In this document: positions 1 to 8,475 of the stretch, piece by piece
Layout: the number at the start of each line of letters is the position of its first letter
Numbering within the stretch: the stretch's first letter is position 1
Assembly: GCF_003330725.1 (NCBI RefSeq)
Contig: NZ_CP030840.1
Coordinates: 5,084,001 to 5,148,000 of the forward strand
DNA length: 64,000 nt
Source: Acidisarcina polymorpha
GTDB lineage: Bacteria; Acidobacteriota; Terriglobia; Terriglobales; Acidobacteriaceae
Direction: 5' to 3'
Position numbers and translations under genes: made by a program
Notes under the pieces: model-generated
What the model was told of the DNA's origin: nothing
The model's input: the letters and a program-made list of their open reading frames with translations, nothing else
Database searches by the model: none

Positions 1-163
1 CGGATGGGTTATGGGACGCTTTTGGGCCAAAAATTGTCATCCTAAGGGTATTTGAGGTTCGTCCTGAAAACTCTCGTTTTGGCTACAACAGCAGGAAGAT
101 GAACACTGTAAGCTGTTTAGGTTCAGCGCGGGCAAATCCTTAGAGTACGTAAATTTCCCTTTC

Positions 164-514
164 TTGAAGTGTCCCCAAAGGGGAGTACATGCGTCCATCA
201 AAGAAGACCTCAAGTGGCCCGTCGAGGATGCATTTAAGAAGCCGATCGAGGATCTACGTTACGCGACCATTCAGGCTCAGAGTGTCATGAGGGAGGTACG
301 CAGCACGGCAAAGCTTCAAGGCTGGACCACGGTCGCAGTCGTGCTCGTCATGGGGATTGCCCTCGGCGTGACCGGCAGCTACTTCTTGTTTATTCGGGAT
401 CTCGGCAACATCGATGATCGACTGGAAACTATTCAGCAGCAGATCGCCACACCCGCTCCGGCTCCCGAGACCAAACCGGCCGGCAAGCCGGGCAAGGCTC
501 ATCCTAGCCATTAG
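164..514 (+). CDS. Small single-pass membrane protein, unknown function
   Basis: A 116-residue protein with no family I recognise. It has a charged amphipathic N-terminus (about residues 12-50), one strong membrane segment (about 53-77, GWTTVAVVLVMGI onward), and a short extramembrane tail that ends in an Ala/Pro/Lys-rich stretch. The membrane segment and helical N-terminus suggest a small inner-membrane accessory protein, with the tail probably periplasmic. The only start in this reading is a TTG at 164 without a clear ribosome-binding site, so the true start is uncertain and the gene may be a 5' remnant. No partner gene lies close upstream within the window. Confidence 0.5.
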   Translation: MKCPQRGVHASIKEDLKWPVEDAFKKPIEDLRYATIQAQSVMREVRSTAKLQGWTTVAVVLVMGIALGVTGSYFLFIRDLGNIDDRLETIQQQIATPAPAPETKPAGKPGKAHPSH

Positions 515-604
515 AGCGTAGCTTGGTACAACCATGACCAACGATTTTAAGACGCTCGAACCGGTACTAGGCTTAGCCTGCGGCAACACTGTAGGGATGA
601 ACCA

Positions 605-796
605 ATGTTTCTGTTCCCGGAGGTTTTGGATGCTCTCGTTTTGTGTACTCAGCACGAGATTTCAGTTCTGGGGGTCGAGTTGATGAATGTTTCTCCTCAG
701 GGCTACCTCACCGAAGGAATATCCATCTACGACGTGCTATTGGAAGGACAGTCTTGGCACGAGTTCGTGTTGTTGAATAATAGTTTTGGCGACTGA
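605..796 (+). CDS. Possible small acidic protein
   Basis: A 63-residue open frame from an ATG at 605. The protein is acidic and hydrophobic, with no domain that I recognise. Its stop overlaps the likely TTG start of the methyltransferase frame by 11 bases, which would fit translational coupling. The ribosome-binding site is weak and there is no independent proof of coding, so it may be a chance frame. Confidence 0.3.
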   Translation: MFLFPEVLDALVLCTQHEISVLGVELMNVSPQGYLTEGISIYDVLLEGQSWHEFVLLNNSFGD

Positions 797-1520
797 GTTC
801 ATAAAGCAAAATCGTGGAGGTAACGACCACTTTTATCTGCTTACCGCGCTGGTCGCCGGGGCCGGGATCGTCCTTACGATAGTACCGCCCTTTATAAAAA
901 GGTATGAAGGGCTGCGCATATTGGAGCGGGTAGCGGATGATGAACAATTTACGCAGCCTGAATACACGCCGGCGACACCTGAGTGTCCGCAGCCGGAGTT
1001 GTGGAAGATGCTGGACTCGCAAACGACGGAAGTCGAGGTGCTGGAACTTCTAAAGACACTGGTCACGACGCTGAAGCCGAAGCTGGTAGTTGAAACCGGT
1101 ACCTTCCTGGGGCATGGGACGGTCAAACTTGCTGAGGGCGTGAAGGAAAATGGCTTTGGAAAAGTGATTACAGTCGAGTTTGACGCGTCAATTCATGCGC
1201 GGGCCGTGAAGCGGTTTGAGGATTCCGGTTTGGCGCCTTGGATTGAATCGCGGCTGGAATCGAGCTTGGAAACCGTCATCGACGGGAGCATCGATCTGCT
1301 CTACAGCGACAGCCATCTGGCGAATCGCGAGGCGGAGATACAACGACTGTTGCCGCAACTCGATCCACGCGGGGTGTTGGTGATCCATGACGCAAGTTCG
1401 CATTTCAAGCTGGTGCCCGAAGCAGCACTGCGGATGGAAGCGGAAGGGCTGATTTCGGCGGTACTTCTCTCAACGCCCCGTGGAGTGGTGATAGCGCAGC
1501 GTCGAGATGGACGGCAGTAA
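786..1520 (+). CDS. Class I SAM-dependent methyltransferase with N-terminal membrane segment
   Basis: A 244-residue protein of the Rossmann-type methyltransferase class (Methyltransf_24-like). Motif I is VVETGTFLGHGT at about residues 101-112, preceded by a helical linker. An acidic residue after strand 2 (VEFDASIHARAV) would hold the SAM ribose, and the later LLYSDSHL and VLVIHDAS strands complete the fold. Residues about 16-36 form one hydrophobic helix, so the enzyme may be membrane-anchored if the TTG at 786 is the real start. A start further inside would remove the anchor. The substrate cannot be told from sequence. It is followed by the minus-strand recombinase-HNH remnant. Confidence 0.65.
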   Translation: MATEFIKQNRGGNDHFYLLTALVAGAGIVLTIVPPFIKRYEGLRILERVADDEQFTQPEYTPATPECPQPELWKMLDSQTTEVEVLELLKTLVTTLKPKLVVETGTFLGHGTVKLAEGVKENGFGKVITVEFDASIHARAVKRFEDSGLAPWIESRLESSLETVIDGSIDLLYSDSHLANREAEIQRLLPQLDPRGVLVIHDASSHFKLVPEAALRMEAEGLISAVLLSTPRGVVIAQRRDGRQ

Positions 1521-2081
1521 TTTTGTTGAGGGCCTGACAGCAGTGCAACTCATTTCGGGAAACTGCGCCACCACGCTCGCAAATGATGCGCAGCATTGAA
1601 AACAGGGCAGGATGCGATGGGTCAAAACTTACCCTTTGTGGGACACCAATTTCGAGAGCAGGGATGCGGCGGATTAGAGCCTTTCTAAAGTTGGCGATAG
1701 AAACCAAGCTACGCATCGGGCAAGACAGAAAATGAGTGATCCCGCGAGGAGCGCACAGCTCCAACAGCAGCGGCGTCATCCCGCTGAGTACGATCTGTGT
1801 GCGCTCCACTTTCGCATGACAGCTCGGACAAAGAGAAATCATCAGGTCCAGCTCTGAGATCCCCGGTTTACGATGGTGCACAACAATAGAGCGCTTCCGC
1901 CTTCCCGACGCCCCGCAGCCCGGCACCGGTAGTCGTCCCGCTGCAGTACCTGTTCACGGAGACCGCCGAAGTATTCGGCATCTTGCCGCTTCAGCGTGTA
2001 GCACGTAGAACAGAGGCCCCGAGCGAGAATCTTTGGATTCCCACAGCGGCAGTGCATCGCAACTTGTTTCGGCTTTTTCAT
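1405..2081 (-). pseudogene. HNH endonuclease, frameshifted
   Basis: The N-terminal part (2081 down to about 1930) has CRCG and CSTC zinc-ribbon cysteines followed by the LREQVLQRDDYRCR segment typical of HNH nucleases. The rest continues in another frame from about 1926 with PGCGASGRRKRS, then VVHHRKPG (catalytic His) and SLCPSCHAKV (zinc cysteines). The frame change falls at a CGGTGCCGGGCTGC tract. Adding one more TGCCGGG unit restores RCR-VPGC. After the LLLEL segment a long tail unlike the family suggests further decay. Its ATG overlaps the stop of the upstream recombinase (ATGA), so the two formed one operon. Recombinase-HNH pairs of this type are common on mobile DNA in Acidobacteriota (family knowledge). 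Confidence 0.75.
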
Positions 2082-2671
2082 CGCTGTGCTCTCTTGAGAT
2101 ACCGGTAGACGGTCGCTCGATCCACGCCGAACTCGCGGGCCAGGGCGGCCTTTTGTTCGCCTGCCGCCGCACGTTGTCTCAACTCGGCCGCCTTGTCGAC
2201 CGGCAGGCTTCGTTTCCGGCCTTTGTAGACGCCCGCGCGCTTCGCCAGCGCAATTCCCTCTCGCTGGCGCTCACGTATCAGCTCACGCTCGAACTCCGCG
2301 AATGCTCCCATGACACTCAAAAGTAGTTTGGACATTGCGGAGTCCTGCCCTGTGAAGGTCAGGCTCTCTTTCACGAACTCCACTCGTACACCGCGTTCCG
2401 TCAAGCCCAACAGGATCTTGCGAAGATCATCGAGGTTGCGGCCCATCCGATCCATCGTATCCTTGATAAGGAACTTATTGGCATTGCCAGGTGCAGTCCT
2501 ATTCCCGACGCTGGAGGGAGGTTCCACCCGTCGCTCGACCGAAGAACCACTGACGACAACATTTCCGTCCGACACATGCTGGATAAACCGATATGCCGCT
2601 GCCGCTGCAACGCTGCACTTGCCACGTAATGCTCGTCGTTGCTCATCGCTAGTTAATAAGTACATTGGCAA
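2078..2671 (-). pseudogene. Serine recombinase (resolvase/invertase family), degenerate N-terminus
   Basis: The C-terminal two thirds are a clear small serine recombinase: DRMGRNLDDLRKIL, the FAEFERELIRERQREGI long-helix segment, then a GRKRSLPVDKAAELRQ linker and an intact helix-turn-helix (AALAREFGVDRATVYRYLK). The first 70-80 residues do not show the family's YxRVST catalytic-serine motif. The start reads MYLLTSDEQ and the following stretch is low-complexity and unlike a resolvase, so the catalytic N-lobe is probably scrambled by indels or recombination. Length (197 residues) is otherwise normal. It is coupled by ATGA to the HNH frame at 2081. I expect no recombinase activity. Confidence 0.7.
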
Positions 2672-2726
2672 TTTGCACTAAGCCGGCTTCGCGAGCAGGT
2701 CGAAGCGGTGGACGCAGAAGACTGAA

Positions 2727-3761
2727 TTACGTCTTCACTAGGCCGAGGCTGGCAAGGCTTTCTCCACTGGCGGTGATCGCTTCCTCGTTAGTGCGGGGAA
2801 TCCAACCCAAGATGCGCTTCGCTTTCTCATTGGAGACGTTCTTCCTATTTCCCAACTCGGGGGCGATGGCCTTCATATCTGGGATGAAAAGAGAGGAAAA
2901 GCGCACAATCCAGTCGGGAAGCTCGCGTGTGGGAACTCGACGCGCGACTGGGCCCATATGAATCTTAAGAATCCTTGCCACGTCGAGTAGGGAGAGGGAC
3001 TTCCCGGCAACAGCCAGAAAGCGTTCGCCTCTTGCAGCCTGGTTGGTCATAGCGCGGAGATGCAGGTCGGCCACATCTCGGACATCCACAGCACCGAAAC
3101 CGATTCGCGGACAGACTGGAATGGCTCCGTCGAGGAGGCGCTGCACGATAAGGATAGAAGTTGAATAGTCAGGGCCGAAGGTAGGTCCGAAAACGCCGAC
3201 GGGGTTCACCACAGAAAGCTCCAGGTTACCGCCTTCATGCTTGATAAAGTCCCAGGCTGCGCGCTCTGCGAGAGTCTTCGACTTGGCGTAAGCGCTGATA
3301 CCGGGCGCGTCGACATTCGTCCAAGTAGTTTCGTCAAAAGGAGCGGTCTGCGGCATGTGGCCGTATCCAATGGCGGCGAATGAGGATGTCAGGACGACAC
3401 GTTCGACACTGGCGTCGCGGGCGGCGCGCAGGACGCGAAGGGCTCCTTCGCGGGCTGGGATGATGAGGTCGTCTTCATGGTTGGGAGCCGACGGCGGAAA
3501 GGGCGAGGCGACGTGGAGAACGAAGCGGCAGCCAATGACGGCTTCGACCCAGCCTTTGTCGTGAGTGAGGTCGGCTTCAACGAAGCGCAGGGCGTCGCGC
3601 CGCGGACTGCCCGCATTTTCTAGCATATCGCGGACTTCGGGCTCGCGTGTAAGCGACCGAACTGTAGTGCGGACGTCGTATCCAGCGCGAAGTAGTTGGT
3701 CAATGCAATGGATGGCGACGAAGCCCGAGCCGCCGGTAACTAGAATGAGATCTTGACTCAT
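2727..3761 (-). CDS. NAD(P)-dependent aldehyde reductase / dihydroflavonol reductase-like (extended SDR)
   Basis: An extended short-chain dehydrogenase. The N-terminal LILVTGGSGFVAIHCIDQL holds the GxxGxxA cofactor motif. After it come VRTTVRS (NADPH-favouring Arg) and a catalytic YAKSK (Tyr-x-x-x-Lys) in an ISAYAKSKTLAE context. The length of about 344 residues matches the dihydroflavonol-4-reductase/methylglyoxal-reductase-like group that reduces aldehydes or ketones in the cytoplasm. I chose the ATG at 3761 because the Rossmann strand begins there; an ATG at 3776 is possible. It lies directly downstream of tetR with a palindrome between them, so it is very likely the TetR target. Confidence 0.85.
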   Translation of the reverse strand: MSQDLILVTGGSGFVAIHCIDQLLRAGYDVRTTVRSLTREPEVRDMLENAGSPRRDALRFVEADLTHDKGWVEAVIGCRFVLHVASPFPPSAPNHEDDLIIPAREGALRVLRAARDASVERVVLTSSFAAIGYGHMPQTAPFDETTWTNVDAPGISAYAKSKTLAERAAWDFIKHEGGNLELSVVNPVGVFGPTFGPDYSTSILIVQRLLDGAIPVCPRIGFGAVDVRDVADLHLRAMTNQAARGERFLAVAGKSLSLLDVARILKIHMGPVARRVPTRELPDWIVRFSSLFIPDMKAIAPELGNRKNVSNEKAKRILGWIPRTNEEAITASGESLASLGLVKT

Positions 3762-3767
3762 GGGTAA

Positions 3768-3773
3768 AGTATA
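3768..3773 (-). promoter_or_regulatory. Candidate -10 element of a leaderless promoter for the SDR gene
   Basis: On the minus strand TATACT is followed by six bases and then the ATG at 3761. With the usual 6-7 base distance from a -10 to the start site, transcription would begin at the A of the start codon. No Shine-Dalgarno sequence is present. The same TATACT-N6-ATG arrangement occurs at the padR gene (20316-20330). The -35 region would fall inside the palindrome at 3778-3799. Confidence 0.45.
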
Positions 3774-3777
3774 CATA

Positions 3778-3799
3778 ATAGATCGAACGTTCGTTCTAT
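3778..3799. promoter_or_regulatory. TetR operator palindrome
   Basis: A 22-bp near-perfect inverted repeat, ATAGATCGAAC followed by GTTCGTTCTAT, with one mismatch pair between the arms. It lies between tetR and the SDR gene and covers the tetR stop codon (3796-3798). The AACGTTCG-type core fits known TetR-family operators. Repressor bound here would block the SDR promoter without touching the promoter of tetR itself. Confidence 0.75.
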
Positions 3800-4365
3800 T
3801 CTTTGGATTTCACTATCTGCCACATGCCTTCGGCGATCTCCAATAAGAGGGGCTCGGGGAGTTTGCGAGGCTGGCTGGCGAGACGTATGACCAGGTTGAG
3901 GGTCATCTCCTGGACAACCTCTGCAGGCCATTCGTTAAGGACGCCGCCCTTGGACTTGCTGGAAAAGCATCGAGCGTAGGCTTTCGCACGCTCATCCTCC
4001 TGCTTGGCATCATGGGTACAGGCGAAGCCCGCGTGCTCATACTGCTCGTAAAAGCGCATTTCCCGCTTGTGTTTACGATAGAAGTTATAGATGTTAAGGC
4101 AACCTCTTAGAAAGGTATTGTGGGGATCTTGGTCGGGCGAGAAACCGCCGAGGAACGCCTGAATCTTGAGTGCGCGGATACGTTCGTAGAGCGCCTGGAT
4201 GATTTGTTCTTTACTCCCGAAATAGTGGTAGATGACGCCAGGGCTGGCACCGGATCTCTTTGACAGGAGAGACATGGGAGCATCGTGAAAGCCGCGCTCG
4301 ACGACGAGATCGAGCATCGCGTCGAGGATGGAGTCACGCTTAGACGGTTTGGGCTTCGGTACCAT
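3796..4365 (-). CDS. TetR/AcrR family transcriptional regulator
   Basis: About 189 residues from the ATG at 4365 (MVPKPKPSKRDSILDAML). The N-terminal TetR helix-turn-helix is clear: ILDAMLDLVVERGFHDAPM, then LLSKRSGASPGVIYHYFGS and KEQIIQALYERI. The C-terminal ligand domain contains a YRKHKREMRFYEQYEHAGF helix typical of the TetR_C group with aromatic pockets. It should be a homodimeric repressor released by a small hydrophobic ligand. It sits upstream of, and co-oriented with, an SDR reductase. The operator lies in the gap between them, so the pair looks like a ligand-induced detoxification unit. The ligand is unknown. Confidence 0.85.
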   Translation of the reverse strand: MVPKPKPSKRDSILDAMLDLVVERGFHDAPMSLLSKRSGASPGVIYHYFGSKEQIIQALYERIRALKIQAFLGGFSPDQDPHNTFLRGCLNIYNFYRKHKREMRFYEQYEHAGFACTHDAKQEDERAKAYARCFSSKSKGGVLNEWPAEVVQEMTLNLVIRLASQPRKLPEPLLLEIAEGMWQIVKSKE

Positions 4366-4399
4366 CCTCGTATTGTTCCACGTTGGCGTTTCGTGTCGC

Positions 4400-4650
4400 T
4401 CAAACCCATCTCTCGGGCGCCCAATCTGGCGGCAAAAGCAGGTCCAGTAACACGACTTCGGCTTTCGGCAGCGGTTCACTATAGGGACGCGCTTCGATAA
4501 CGGAGACGCCTACCACTTCCTGAACGGCGAAGGTCCAACGTACTCCATGCCATAGTGGCGGAAGGACGCGGCTCTTCAGTAGGGAGGCTGGACCGTTAGG
4601 GTCCCCAAAGCAGGCCTCCATCTTGCCTGCGGGACTGAAGGCGATCAGCA
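4400..4650 (-). pseudogene. C-terminal fragment of an unidentified protein cut by IS6
   Basis: A minus-strand open stretch of about 80 codons that begins exactly where IS6 sequence ends (near 4651) and has no start of its own. The visible text (IAFSPAGKMEACFGD, then VVLLDLLLPPDWAPERWV) resembles the C-terminal half of cupin-type proteins only faintly, and I do not claim a family. It lies upstream of tetR. Its loss of the N-terminus is explained by the IS6 junction. Confidence 0.25.
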
Positions 4651-5228
4651 TGTGCGCTGGTACCAAGGCTACCGAACCAGCTCCTGGCGCGTAGACGAGA
4701 CGTATGTGAAGGTCGGCGGTCGGTGGAAGTACCTGTTTCGGGCCGTCGACAAGCATGGCCGCTTGATTGATTTCATGTTGGCAGATCGCCGCAATACTCG
4801 GGCAGCCCATCGTTTCTTGGGAAAAGCGCTGACGACCATGCGCCACTGGCCACCGTCCTCGATCACCACCGACCAACTCGGTTCCTACCCGAAAGCAATC
4901 CGCCGACTACAGCGCGAGGTCAAGCTGTCTGCAGACACAAAACATCGGACCTGCAAATACCTGAACAACATCATCGAAGTCGACCATGGCGCTCTTAAGC
5001 GCCTCATCCGACCCACCCGAGGCTTTCAGACGATGAGGACCGCGGCTGCTACGATCAAGGGCTTTGAAGTGATGCGTATGATCCGTCGAGGGCATTGCCT
5101 CACCTGTAAGCCGCGCGTCAAAGAGGAGATCCGTTTCGTAAACAAGCTGTTCCACATCTTCGCTGTCGCTGCCTGATCGAGCGGCCCACCAAGTGAACTG
5201 CGACCAGTGAAGTTAATGCGACAGAGCC
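4651..5228 (+). mobile_element. IS6-family element, left-truncated copy
   Basis: The right 578 bp of the same IS6-type element that is complete at 28922-29737. Shared sequence starts at about 4651 (GTGCGCTGGTACC) and runs to the right terminal repeat TTAATGCGACAGAGCC at 5213-5228. The left terminal repeat and the first third of the transposase are missing. The two copies lie in the same orientation 24 kb apart. Confidence 0.85.
4652..5176 (+). pseudogene. IS6-family transposase, 5'-truncated
   Basis: About 174 codons covering the catalytic DDE domain of the IS6 (IS26-like) transposase: RVDETY with the first Asp, TTDQLGSY with the second Asp, and NNIIEVDHGALKR with the Glu, ending NKLFHIFAVAA. 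It differs from the complete copy at 28984 by roughly ten substitutions. The N-terminal zinc-finger/helix-turn-helix part (about 60 residues) is absent, so it should not be active on its own, although the complete copy could act on its remaining right end. The preceding 250 bp belong to a different, minus-strand gene fragment. Confidence 0.85.
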
Positions 5229-5330
5229 CGATTCTGCTGCCTTCAGGAAGCCGCTCAGCAAGGTCGACCACTTGCGCATTGTATGGAGCAACGATCAAAA
5301 TATCGTCTCTTCGTAGTTGCCGCGTGTTCG
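5229..5330 (-). pseudogene. Remnant of a UPF1-type superfamily I helicase
   Basis: On the minus strand, just outside the IS6 right end, about 33 codons read LRRDDILIVAPYNAQV followed by DLAERLPEGSRIG. This matches the C-terminal helicase motif V region of UPF1/Dna2-like helicases (AAA_12, as in TM0106-type RecB-like nuclease-helicases). There the next residues are normally a TVDKFQGQEA-type segment. The frame is cut precisely at the IS6 terminus (5228). Only the short, characteristic segment supports the call. Confidence 0.6.
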
Positions 5331-5521
5331 ATTTCCATCGTTCCAGCCGACTTCGGGTGCTAACAGCCCTTGTACCGGATCGTTGCCATACCCGAGACGG
5401 GGCTACCTATCAATCTCCACCGGAAGCCTTAATTGCCGGTTGTCCGTGCCTAAATTGCGGATATGACCCTGGGCGGCCGTCTGAAGCGGGCGCACATGAA
5501 GGGCCAGTTGCCCTATTGGCG

Positions 5522-6650
5522 CTATCGGGCCGACTGTGTGACAATCCGCCACGAATCCTTACCGGAAGTGAAACCCGTGTGAAACCTCTCCATCAACCAC
5601 CGCCGAGCCGGCATTTCCAGATAGTAAAAGCTCAACACGCTCAGCCCTACGCACAATGCCAGATACACCGGATAAAGCGCCAGATGTGTCTCCAGTCGCA
5701 AGAATTTAAACATGTGGAACATCGGAATATGAATCAGGTACAAGGCATAACTGCTTTCGCCCAGTACTACCAGCCATCTCGCGCTCAACATCCGTGCAGT
5801 CAGCATCTGCGCCGATGAAAGAGCCCAAATGATTCCCATCAGGATCGGTGCTAGCAGACCCGTAAAACAGAAGTCATACTCAGGCAAGGGCGCCGGAAAC
5901 TGGTTCACCAGCAGCAGAGCGGCAAGCGAGGCGACGCACAGCATTCGCCTGCCATTCCCGGACCGGCTCAACCTCGCTCCGTTCCGCACGCAGTGCCCGC
6001 CACCGTGCGAGCAGAACTCCCAGCGCAAATGTTGAAAGATGCAGCACCGGTCTGTACATCACCATTTCTGTCTGCAGATGAGGCTGCACCAGCCACACCG
6101 CTATCTGCCCACCCCCGTATAAGCAGATGGCCGCGATCCAAATCTGTGTGCCGCTCAGTCGCCACAGCGCAACGCCCAGCACAGGAAAGCAAAGATAAAA
6201 AAACGTTTCGGCGGAAAGCGACCAGTTCGGTGCATCCAGTCCCGATAGACGCGTGGGATACCACGCCTGCAGCATCACCAGGTGCGCCGTGAACGTCGCC
6301 GCTGTTTTGCCTAGCGCAGCCGCCCATCCCAGCCTCGCCACCCTGTCCGCCAAGAGGCCCGGGATGTCCCAAAGCAGAGTCACCAGGTAGAGCGGGTACA
6401 CGCGCGCAAACCTTGCCGCGAAAAATCGCCCCTTCGCCACATCTTGCCCATCTCGCAGATACACCAGGGCAAGCACATAGCCGGACAACAGAAAGAAGAA
6501 GCTCCCTGCAAACGATGGCGCAACAATCTGCCGCCACAAAAAGCCTCGCAATGTTCCTGACGCCGCCGTGGGATCCACCCCAGGCATAAAGGTGCCTATC
6601 GTATGCCGCACAGCCACCTGAAACGCCAGGAAGAACCGGATGGAAGTCAC
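5522..6650 (-). pseudogene. Acyltransferase family 3 membrane protein, frameshifted
   Basis: Two minus-strand frames together make one acyltransferase-3 protein. The first (6650 to about 5950) has TSIRFFLAFQVAVRH with the family's conserved His, FLLSGYVLALVY, and an RFARVYPLYL segment with the conserved Arg. It then has LSAETFFYLCFP. The second (about 5990 to 5522) gives the remaining membrane helices, including SSYALYLIHIPMF and FYYLEMPARRWL. The frame changes near 5960. These enzymes have about ten membrane helices and transfer acyl groups to surface sugars. The GTG at 6650 lies just before the RFF motif, so the first residues may also be lost. No glycan cluster is nearby. Confidence 0.8.
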
Positions 6651-6743
6651 GGACCGATCTTCTTCACAGCAGAAAACGTAGTCGAACTCAACTATCCCTC
6701 CCAGCGGTCTTCAGTGATGCTGATCAATCCGACACAGCTTCAC

Positions 6744-6955
6744 CTACTTCGCCAGCTCCCCCTTCACCATCTCACTCACCAGCTTCCCCTCCGCCCGCAG
6801 CCCTCCGCCATAATCCTCTGCTGCACCACCTTCATCACCTCGCCCATATCCTTAGGCCCCAGCTTGCTCTCACCTTCCGACAACGTAGCCATCGCCCCCT
6901 GCACCTCCCCGCGAATCACATCTTCTCCCGCAGTCTGCGGCAGATAAGCCTCATG
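6744..6955 (-). pseudogene. GatB/YqeY-domain protein, C-terminal remnant
   Basis: The minus strand carries the last 70 or so codons of a YqeY-type protein: EAYLPQTAGEDVIRGEV, then KLGPKDMGEVMKVVQQRIM. The tail AEGKLVSEMVKGELAK lies in a second frame and ends at a TAG at 6744. One G missing in a GGGG run near 6790 explains the shift. The first half of the family (about 80 residues) is absent. Upstream the open frame continues into an unrelated hydrophobic start (MNPSWLLGAVGAIACVL, 7108), so a fused open frame of 110 codons exists by accident. Confidence 0.65.
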
Positions 6956-7107
6956 AGCTTTCAGGCTATTAGGGCAATGAGGCGAAGTTTCTTGTTCAGC
7001 TTGAGTCGTGGAGAACTCCGGGAATAGCTGTGTCGGCGCTATGCACAACCAGGAAGGCAAAACGCATGCGATGGCCCCCACAGCCCCCAGCAACCAAGAA
7101 GGATTCA

Positions 7108-8475
7108 TTAGATCTTCTCAGCGCCGGTCAGAACGCCGTGACGCGTATCTACCCTATCGGACACCGACACGCTATCAGCCAATGGCATGATGGAGCCAGG
7201 AGTGCGGAATGAAACATACTGCACCGTGTCCTTGGAAAACAATAGATCGAATGTCCAGCCCAGGGCAACATGCACTCGCTTCTCCCAATGCGGCAATTTA
7301 CTGAGATAGACAGTTCTCCACATCCACCATGCCAGGAAGCCGGAAAATTGAAATCCGAAGATTCTCGCCACACCGACCCGACGGCCAATCGTCGCTAATT
7401 GCCCGATCGTGCTGAAAGAGAACTCTTTTTTCTGCGTCCCCTTGATTGCCGCGGCAATATTACCTCCCAGAGTCTGGGCCTGCCGCAAAGCATGTTGCGC
7501 GGTTGGCGGATGAAATCCACCCTTCCCGTCCGGAACGCTGGCGCAATCGCCAAGCGCCCAAACACCCGGCCACTCCTCCAACTCAAAGGTCGGTTGCGTA
7601 ATGACGCGGCCACCATGTTTCTGACACGGCAAACAGGATACTTGCGGCGACGGCGAAGTACCCGCAGTCCACACCACGAACATAGTCGAAATGAAGCTTC
7701 CGTCACTCAGGACAACGCCTTCATCCGAAATGCTTGTGACTCTAACTCCATTCCGAACCTCAATCCCACGCTTAGCTAGTTTTTCCTGCGTGTAGCGTCC
7801 CAATTGTTCACCTAGTTCGGGCAAGAGGTATTTCCCTGGATGGACCAGCACCATCCGCACCATCTCCGGCTTGAGGTTTGGGTACGAACGTATCGCATGC
7901 ATCATGAAGTCATACATGCCTCCAACCGTCTCCACACCGGCAAAGCCGCCGCCAGCTACTACCAACGTAAGTAACGAGGCGCGGGGTACCTCGGAACAAG
8001 GCGGGTCAGCTTCCTCAAGGTGAGCAAGCATCCGACTTCGTAGTTTTGTAGCGTCTTCGAGGGACTTCATCGTCAAGGCTCTAGCCTCAAGGCCTTCAAG
8101 TCCAAAGAAATTTGTAACGGAACCGAGAGCCAGCACTAGATGGTCGTAGTCGATGGCGTGCTTGTGCCGGCAAAGGCCATGCGATACGGTGACCTGTTTT
8201 TTTTCGAGATTTATAGATTCGACATCCGACGCAATAAATTGTGTGCGGCGCAGCATCTTTCGAACTGGATTGACGATAGCCGTCATATCGAGATCACTGG
8301 CTGCAACTTCGTGGAGCATGGGTGTGAACAATACAAAATTATCTCGGCTTACCAGCGTTATTTCAACATTGCTATCTCCGTGAAACAACCGCTCGAGTTT
8401 CATTGCGACGTGAATTCCAGCGAAGCCAGCACCGAGAATCAAAACCTTTGTTGTTTGTGGCACACACCCTCGCAT
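7108..8475 (-). CDS. ndh: Type II NADH dehydrogenase (NAD(P)/FAD-dependent oxidoreductase)
   Basis: A 455-residue flavoprotein of the NDH-2 family, which passes electrons from NADH to quinone at the inner face of the membrane without pumping protons. The FAD site is VLILGAGFAGIHVAMKLE near the N-terminus and the NADH site is LTLVVAGGGFAGVETVGGM at mid-length. The second FAD motif is VWALGDCASVPDGKG near residue 315, followed by PPTAQHALRQAQ. The C-terminal amphipathic part (FSGFLAWWMWRTVYLSKLP) would bind the membrane. Length fits the family. The ATG at 8475 gives MRGCVPQTTKVLILGAG; a start a few codons inside is possible. It stands alone, with noncoding DNA upstream. Confidence 0.92.
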   Translation of the reverse strand: MRGCVPQTTKVLILGAGFAGIHVAMKLERLFHGDSNVEITLVSRDNFVLFTPMLHEVAASDLDMTAIVNPVRKMLRRTQFIASDVESINLEKKQVTVSHGLCRHKHAIDYDHLVLALGSVTNFFGLEGLEARALTMKSLEDATKLRSRMLAHLEEADPPCSEVPRASLLTLVVAGGGFAGVETVGGMYDFMMHAIRSYPNLKPEMVRMVLVHPGKYLLPELGEQLGRYTQEKLAKRGIEVRNGVRVTSISDEGVVLSDGSFISTMFVVWTAGTSPSPQVSCLPCQKHGGRVITQPTFELEEWPGVWALGDCASVPDGKGGFHPPTAQHALRQAQTLGGNIAAAIKGTQKKEFSFSTIGQLATIGRRVGVARIFGFQFSGFLAWWMWRTVYLSKLPHWEKRVHVALGWTFDLLFSKDTVQYVSFRTPGSIMPLADSVSVSDRVDTRHGVLTGAEKI

